Shown here: positions 59,877 to 64,000 of the stretch, one piece after another
Position numbering within the stretch: the first letter of the stretch is position 1
How the letters are laid out: each line of letters begins with the position of its first letter
Source: Chthonomonas sp. UBA2362
GTDB lineage: Bacteria; Armatimonadota; Fimbriimonadia; Fimbriimonadales; Fimbriimonadaceae
DNA length: 64,000 nucleotides
Direction: 5' to 3'
NCBI GenBank assembly: GCA_002344135.1
Contig: DDTO01000008.1
Span: 62,001 to 126,000 of the forward strand
Position numbers and translations under genes: made by a program
Notes under the pieces: generated by a model
What the model saw: only the letters and a program-made list of their open reading frames with translations
What the model was told of the DNA's origin: nothing
Databases searched by the model: none

Positions 59877-60707
59877 ATGCGTTGGAAAGGCAGACGAGGC
59901 AGCGATAACGTCGAGGATCGGCGCGGGATGGGCGGCGGCCTGCTTGTGGGAGGCGGTGGCCTGGGGCTGCTGATCGCGGTGGTGTATCTGCTGATGGGCG
60001 GGGACCCGGCGAGCCTCTCCGGCGGCACCTCGACGCCGGGCAAGCCGTACCAAGAAAGCGCGCAAGAGGCCGAACGGCGGGAGTTCGCGTCGGTTGTCCT
60101 GGCGGACACGGAGACGGTGTGGAAGGGACTGTTTCAGCGGATGGGCCGGACGTATCGGGAGCCGAAGCTGGTGCTGTTTACGGACTCGATCCAGGGCGCT
60201 TGCGGGTTCGCCAGCGCGGCTGTGGGCCCGTTCTACTGTCCGGAGGACTCGAAGCTTTACATCGACCTGGGCTTCTTCGACGTTCTGGCCGACCGCCTGG
60301 GCGCGAAGGGCGACTTCGCCCGCGCCTACGTGGTCGCGCACGAGGTGGGGCACCACATCCAGAACCTTCTGGGCACGATGGACAAGGTGCAGGGCGAGCG
60401 CCGGCGCCTGTCGGAGGCCGAGTACAACCGCCTGTCGGTGCGGCTCGAGCTTCAGGCCGACTTCTATGCCGGTGTGTGGGCCCACCACGCCCGCTCGATG
60501 GCCTCCATCGACGAGGAGGACATCCGCGAGGCGATAGAAGCCGCCTCCGCCATCGGCGACGACACGCTGCAGAGCCGTTCAGGCGGCAACGTCGTCCCGG
60601 ACTCGTTTACCCACGGCACGAGCGAGCAGCGAGCGCGCTGGTTCCTCCGGGGCTGGGAGACCGGCGACCCCGCGCAGGGCGATACGTTCCGGGCGGGCCG
60701 GCTGTAG
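59877..60707 (+). CDS. Neutral zinc metallopeptidase (YpfJ family)
   Basis: 276 residues. Starts with the RGSDNVEDRRG motif typical of YpfJ, one membrane helix (~21-41), then VAHEVGHHIQ with the HExxHH-like zinc motif, QADFYAGVWAHHA (third ligand region) and GTSEQRARWFLRGWETGDP near the end. It is of the PF04228 group; function is unknown, thought to be a membrane-tethered peptidase. ATG 59877 follows GAGGGGAG and begins at the conserved N-terminus; a longer frame is non-conserved. Confidence 0.93.
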   Translation: MRWKGRRGSDNVEDRRGMGGGLLVGGGGLGLLIAVVYLLMGGDPASLSGGTSTPGKPYQESAQEAERREFASVVLADTETVWKGLFQRMGRTYREPKLVLFTDSIQGACGFASAAVGPFYCPEDSKLYIDLGFFDVLADRLGAKGDFARAYVVAHEVGHHIQNLLGTMDKVQGERRRLSEAEYNRLSVRLELQADFYAGVWAHHARSMASIDEEDIREAIEAASAIGDDTLQSRSGGNVVPDSFTHGTSEQRARWFLRGWETGDPAQGDTFRAGRL

Positions 60708-60721
60708 CGCCTGCCAACGCT

Positions 60722-61315
60722 CTATCGAGGGGCGCCGAGGCGCGCGACGACGTGGAAGACGTGCCAGTGCTTGTCCTCGCCGAGTGCGGTCTTGCCGGGA
60801 CGGTTGGCTTCCTCCCAGTCCAGCATCGCGAAACCCTCGAACAGGTCCCGAATCTCGTCCTCGGTGTGGACCGTGTAGCCCCGCGTGCGCCAGTCGTCGT
60901 CGACGCCCAGCAATTGACCGGCAAAGAGGCCGCCGGGGGGAAGCGCCGTCCTGAGCCGAGACCAGAAGCCCTGGAACTCGGACCGGGGGAGGAAGAAGAG
61001 ACTGAACCCCGCGACGACGACGTCGGCGGGAGGGGGCGAGTAGTCGGCGAGGTCGGCAAGCACGAGCCGGCAGCGCGCGCCTTGGGGCAGGCGCCCCTCG
61101 ACGATCTCGAGCGCGCGTTCGTCGCGATCCACCGCGACGACTTCGAAACCCCGCTCGAGCAGCCAGAGAACGCCCGCGCCGACTCCGCAACCGAGTTCCA
61201 AGGCCACGCCGCCAGGCGGCAAGTGGGGTTCGAGCCGCTCGAAGATGGGGTGCAAGGGCTTTTCGAGCGTGGCCTCGTAGTAGGCCTCCCAGTCGACGAT
61301 CTCAGGCTCCACCAT
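60722..61315 (-). CDS. SAM-dependent class I methyltransferase
   Basis: 197 residues. Motif I VALELGCGVGAGVLWLLERG, acidic motif II VVAVDRDERAL, and VVVAGFSLFFLP. It resembles TehB-like small-molecule methyltransferases, but the substrate is unknown. It follows ribBA on the minus strand, 3 bases after its stop, so the two are probably cotranscribed. Confidence 0.9.
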   Translation of the reverse strand: MVEPEIVDWEAYYEATLEKPLHPIFERLEPHLPPGGVALELGCGVGAGVLWLLERGFEVVAVDRDERALEIVEGRLPQGARCRLVLADLADYSPPPADVVVAGFSLFFLPRSEFQGFWSRLRTALPPGGLFAGQLLGVDDDWRTRGYTVHTEDEIRDLFEGFAMLDWEEANRPGKTALGEDKHWHVFHVVARLGAPR

Positions 61316-61318
61316 CGG

Positions 61319-62527
61319 TCAGGACGGGTCCGGGAGGCGGTGGCCGAGTTTCTGCCGTTTGGTCTGGAGGTACTTCTCGTTGTGGCTGGTCGGCTCGGCG
61401 ATGAGGGGGACGTGCTCGACGATCTCGAGGCCGTAGCCTTGAAGACCGGCGACCTTAGCGGGGTTGTTGGTCATGAGCCGGAGCCGTCGGAGACCGAGAT
61501 CGGCAAGCACCTGGGCGCCGAGGCCGTAATCGCGGAGATCGGCCTTGAAGCCCAGCGCGTGATTGGCCTCGACGGTATCGAGCCCCTTGTCCTGAAGCTC
61601 GTAGGCGCGGAGTTTGTTGAGAATCCCGATGCCGCGACCCTCCTGGGCAACGTAGAGCACGACGCCGCGACCCTCCTGCTCGATGCGGTCGAGGGCCAGT
61701 CCCAGCTGGTCGCCGCAGTCGCATCGCAGTGAGCCGAGAATGTCCCCGGTGAGGCAGCTCGAGTGGACCCGCACCAGGACGGGCTCCTCGGTACAGACGT
61801 CGCCCTTGACGATGGCGAGATACGGATGCGCCTCGAGAGTCGGCTCGTAGGCGTAAAGGACGAACTCACCGTGGCGCGTGGGGAAGGCGATAGGACCGGC
61901 GACCTTCTGGACCAGCCGCTCGTGACGACGCCGAAAAGCGATGAGGTCGGCGATCGTGATGATCTTGAGGTCGTGCGTCGCGGCAAACTGCTGGAGGCCC
62001 TCGAGGCGCATCATTTCACCGTCGTCGGCGACGATTTCGCACAGAACGCCCACCGGCTCGAAACCGGCCAGCACGCAGAGGTCGACGGTGGCTTCGGTAT
62101 GACCGGCACGCCGCAACACGCCCCCCTTCTCGGCTCGGAGCGGAATGATATGGCCGGGGCGGGCGAGGTCGGTCGGCTGGGCCTGGGGATCGCAAAAGAC
62201 GGCGACCGTCTTGGCTCGGTCGTATGCGCTGACTCCGGTGGTGCACCCCTCTATGGCGTCGACGGTCTCCCCCATCGCGGTGCCGAGGCGAGCGGTGTTG
62301 TCCTTCGTCATCATCGGGATGAGCAAGTCCTGCAGCCTCTCGGCGGTGGTCGGGATGCAGGGCACGCCGCGGCCGTGGCGGATCATGAAGTTCATGGCCT
62401 CGGGAGTGCAGGTCTGTCCGGGCATGACGAGGTCCCCTTCGTTCTCGCGGTCGGGGTCGTCGACGACGACGATCATCTTGCCCGCGCGCAGATCGTCCAG
62501 GGCCTCAGGAATGGTGGCGAAGCTCAC
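61319..62527 (-). CDS. ribBA: Bifunctional 3,4-dihydroxy-2-butanone-4-phosphate synthase / GTP cyclohydrolase II
   Basis: 402 residues. The N-terminal RibB half has DDPDRENEGDLVMPG, PEAMNFMIRHGRG and RRAGHTEATVDLC. The C-terminal RibA half has VRVHSSCLTGDILGSLRCD with the zinc-binding cysteines and YVAQEGRGIGILNKLRAYELQ. It makes the two precursors of riboflavin. Start is GTG 62527 with TAGAAT 6 bases before it and no ribosome site, a clear leaderless case. No other rib gene is in the window. The methyltransferase follows. Confidence 0.96.
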   Translation of the reverse strand: MSFATIPEALDDLRAGKMIVVVDDPDRENEGDLVMPGQTCTPEAMNFMIRHGRGVPCIPTTAERLQDLLIPMMTKDNTARLGTAMGETVDAIEGCTTGVSAYDRAKTVAVFCDPQAQPTDLARPGHIIPLRAEKGGVLRRAGHTEATVDLCVLAGFEPVGVLCEIVADDGEMMRLEGLQQFAATHDLKIITIADLIAFRRRHERLVQKVAGPIAFPTRHGEFVLYAYEPTLEAHPYLAIVKGDVCTEEPVLVRVHSSCLTGDILGSLRCDCGDQLGLALDRIEQEGRGVVLYVAQEGRGIGILNKLRAYELQDKGLDTVEANHALGFKADLRDYGLGAQVLADLGLRRLRLMTNNPAKVAGLQGYGLEIVEHVPLIAEPTSHNEKYLQTKRQKLGHRLPDPS

Positions 62528-62533
62528 GACTCT

Positions 62534-62539
62534 ATTCTA
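62534..62539 (-). promoter_or_regulatory. -10 box TAGAAT before ribBA
   Basis: TAGAAT ends 6 bases before the GTG at 62527 and overlaps the stop of the DUF454 gene; leaderless-type promoter. Confidence 0.5.
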
Positions 62540-62968
62540 CGCGCGCTCGATGCCGACGGGCGCTGATCTGCGGGTTACCAGGTAAACCGTTACCGCGCTG
62601 GCGATCGCGATGAGGAGCGCGACCACCCAGGGCGTCCGGACCGCGTAGGCCGAGATGCCGATGCAGATCCAAAGAAAGGCGATGGCGACGACCTTGGTCC
62701 GGGGTTTGATGCTGTGGTTGCGCTCCCAGTCCTGCAGGGTGGGGCCGACCAAGGGGTTATGAAGAAGCCACAGTTCGAACCGCTCGCTGCTTCGCTTGAA
62801 GCAGCAGAGCGCCAAGATCAAGAAGAACGTGCCGGGGACGAGGGGGAGGATGTAGCCCAAGATGCCGACCCCGACGAAGAGGAGGCCAACCACGAAAAAC
62901 AGCGTCTTTTGAATCTTGGGCCGCGCGGCTCGATCGATCATCGCCACGATACGAAGATGATCGGACAT
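62537..62968 (-). CDS. DUF454 (YbaN-like) small membrane protein
   Basis: About 143 residues from the ATG at 62968. The DUF454 pattern is clear: LFFVVGLLFVGVGILGYILPLVPGTFFLILALCCFKRSSERFE in three short segments, then HNPLVGPTLQDWERNHSIKPRTK and two more membrane helices (~95-135). Function unknown. The start is uncertain: an ATG at 62941 is also possible, and neither has a good ribosome site. It ends just before ribBA and is divergent from folC. Confidence 0.87.
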   Translation of the reverse strand: MSDHLRIVAMIDRAARPKIQKTLFFVVGLLFVGVGILGYILPLVPGTFFLILALCCFKRSSERFELWLLHNPLVGPTLQDWERNHSIKPRTKVVAIAFLWICIGISAYAVRTPWVVALLIAIASAVTVYLVTRRSAPVGIERA

Positions 62969-63066
62969 TGCCGCGGGGCTGGTGTTGACGGCATTGGCGA
63001 TGGCTTGCCTTTTCTGCCGATTCGCCCGTCGAATCGGAACACACCCTCGGCCAGAATGCACGGTTG

Positions 63067-64000
63067 ATGACCTTCGAAGAGGCGATTGCGCGCGTCACCT
63101 CCCTCCAGGGGCGGGGTTGGCGGCTGGGGCTCGACCGGATGGAAGAATTCCTTCGGCGTGCCGGCCTCGACGATGTGCTCGCTCGAGGGTCGACCTCGCC
63201 CCGGTACATCCACGTCGCGGGCACGAACGGCAAGGGAAGCGTTACGGCCTTCGCTCAGAGCCTGCTCGTGGAACTCGGGTACCGGACGGGAGCGACCTAC
63301 AGTCCCTACGTTTACGACGTGCGAGAACGGATCCAGTTCGGGCGAGAGTCGGTGTCACAGGACGAGTTTGCGAACTTGGTGGAGGCGCTCTGGCCCGTCG
63401 CGAGCGAGATGGAGAGCACCGAACTCGGCGGGCCAACGGAGTTCGAGTTCAAGACAGCCATGGGATTCCTGTACTGGAAGCGCCAGCGCTGCGAATGGGT
63501 GGCGATCGAGGTCGGTTTGGGTGGGCGTCTGGACGCGACCAACGTCGTCGATCCCGCGTGCTCGGTGGTGACCACGATCGAGTGGGACCATGCGGACATC
63601 CTCGGCGACACCTTGGGCAAAATCGCCGCAGAGAAGGCCGGCATCGTCAAGCCGGGGCGACCGGTGGTCATCGGGAAAATGGCACGGGAACCCCTCGAAG
63701 TTATCCTGGAAATCGCCGCCGAACGCGGTGCGCCGGCAATCGTTTGGGGCCGCGATGTCGTCGCCGAGACTCAGGAGGGGCGAGTCAGGGTCGCGGGTCC
63801 CGGCTACTCCTATAACGGCTTGCAGCCGGGCATCGCCGGCGTTGTCCAGCCCCACAACCTCGCCTTGGCAATTGCGGCCCTCCATGCCGGGGGCGCGGTT
63901 CAGAACGCCAGTGAAGAGGCGATCCGCCGAGGGGCGGCTCTCACCTCGATACCCGGTCGGATGGAGTCTCGGCGGGCGGCGGGGCGAGACTGGATTCTCG
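63067..64000 (+). CDS. folC: Folylpolyglutamate synthase / dihydrofolate synthase (3' partial)
   Basis: The frame from the ATG at 63067 is open to the window end (311 codons). Motifs: LDRMEEFLRRAG, IHVAGTNGKGSVTA (P-loop), FEFKTAMGFLYWK and VAIEVGLGGRLDATNVV, then WDHADILG and the AEKAGIVKPG segment with the conserved Lys. It adds glutamate to dihydropteroate or folate using ATP. A TTG at 63064 would have CAGAAT 6 bases upstream, so it may be the real leaderless start. The C-terminal domain lies outside the window. Confidence 0.94.
   Translation, partial: MTFEEAIARVTSLQGRGWRLGLDRMEEFLRRAGLDDVLARGSTSPRYIHVAGTNGKGSVTAFAQSLLVELGYRTGATYSPYVYDVRERIQFGRESVSQDEFANLVEALWPVASEMESTELGGPTEFEFKTAMGFLYWKRQRCEWVAIEVGLGGRLDATNVVDPACSVVTTIEWDHADILGDTLGKIAAEKAGIVKPGRPVVIGKMAREPLEVILEIAAERGAPAIVWGRDVVAETQEGRVRVAGPGYSYNGLQPGIAGVVQPHNLALAIAALHAGGAVQNASEEAIRRGAALTSIPGRMESRRAAGRDWIL

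Noticed and set aside
1..64000. Insertion sequences, prophage or integrative element
   Set aside because: No transposase, integrase or phage structural motif was seen in any frame, and no long terminal inverted repeats were found by eye.

Overview
The window is a compact, GC-rich stretch of bacterial chromosome with no phage, transposase, CRISPR, rRNA or tRNA that I can recognise. The gene content points to a diderm. There is an apolipoprotein N-acyltransferase, an LptD/OstA-like outer-membrane barrel, several lipobox lipoproteins, a PEP-CTERM sorting-signal protein and a dockerin-like secreted subtilase. DnaA-N-like, DUF4129/DUF4350 and short zinc-ribbon membrane proteins also occur. This mix, together with TTG/GTG starts and very tight packing, would fit Armatimonadota (Fimbriimonadia-like) or a relative. 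That placement is inference from gene flavour only.

Layout. 0-5 kb: 5'-truncated aspartyl-protease-like gene, small lipoproteins, a lone FlgM-like protein, a secreted thioredoxin. 5-8.7 kb: membrane protein, DUF4129 and DUF4350 genes that overlap one another, then a DUF4177-like gene. 8.6-12.7 kb (minus): lnt, an ADP-ribosylglycohydrolase-like protein with a degraded metal site, a LolA-like protein. 14-19.2 kb: three stop/start-coupled genes whose products all carry zinc ribbons and membrane segments (one with PLC/P1-nuclease-like and VWA domains), then a fourth ribbon protein coupled to argJ on the other strand. 19-25.6 kb (minus): argC-argJ, MFS transporter, DUF4349 lipoprotein, Ntn-type asparaginase, polysaccharide deacetylase. 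25.7-29.5 kb: cREC-like protein with a probable non-AUG start, MBL hydrolase, DnaA-N-like protein, PEP-CTERM protein behind a sigma-54-like promoter, DNRLRE-type protein. 29.5-43 kb: nuoG, EF-G paralogue, sbcC-sbcD, DUF4397 lipoprotein, topA, LptD-like barrel. 43-48.4 kb (minus): lipoprotein coupled to a GH57/DUF1957 branching enzyme, M16 peptidase, unknown protein. 48.5-54.5 kb: subtilase-lectin-dockerin protein, hairpin-repeat island, secreted proteins, phosphoesterase, QueD/PTPS, DprA. 54.6-57.7 kb: GH38 alpha-mannosidase. 57.7-58.9 kb: two 21-bp minisatellites and no convincing gene. 59-64 kb: VOC-GNAT fusion, zinc metallopeptidase, methyltransferase, ribBA, DUF454 protein, and folC running off the end.

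Two genome-style signals stand out. First, at least ten genes lack a Shine-Dalgarno sequence and instead have a TAnnnT -10 box ending exactly 6 or 7 bases before an ATG, GTG or TTG start, which is the signature of leaderless transcription. Other genes have ordinary SD sequences (for example AGGAGG before 51297), so both modes coexist. Second, genes are packed to the limit: many same-strand neighbours share ATGA, and three convergent pairs share a 4-bp palindromic stop (CTAG or TTAA). Against this compactness, the few long intergenic gaps are filled with families of perfect hairpins or tandem repeats.
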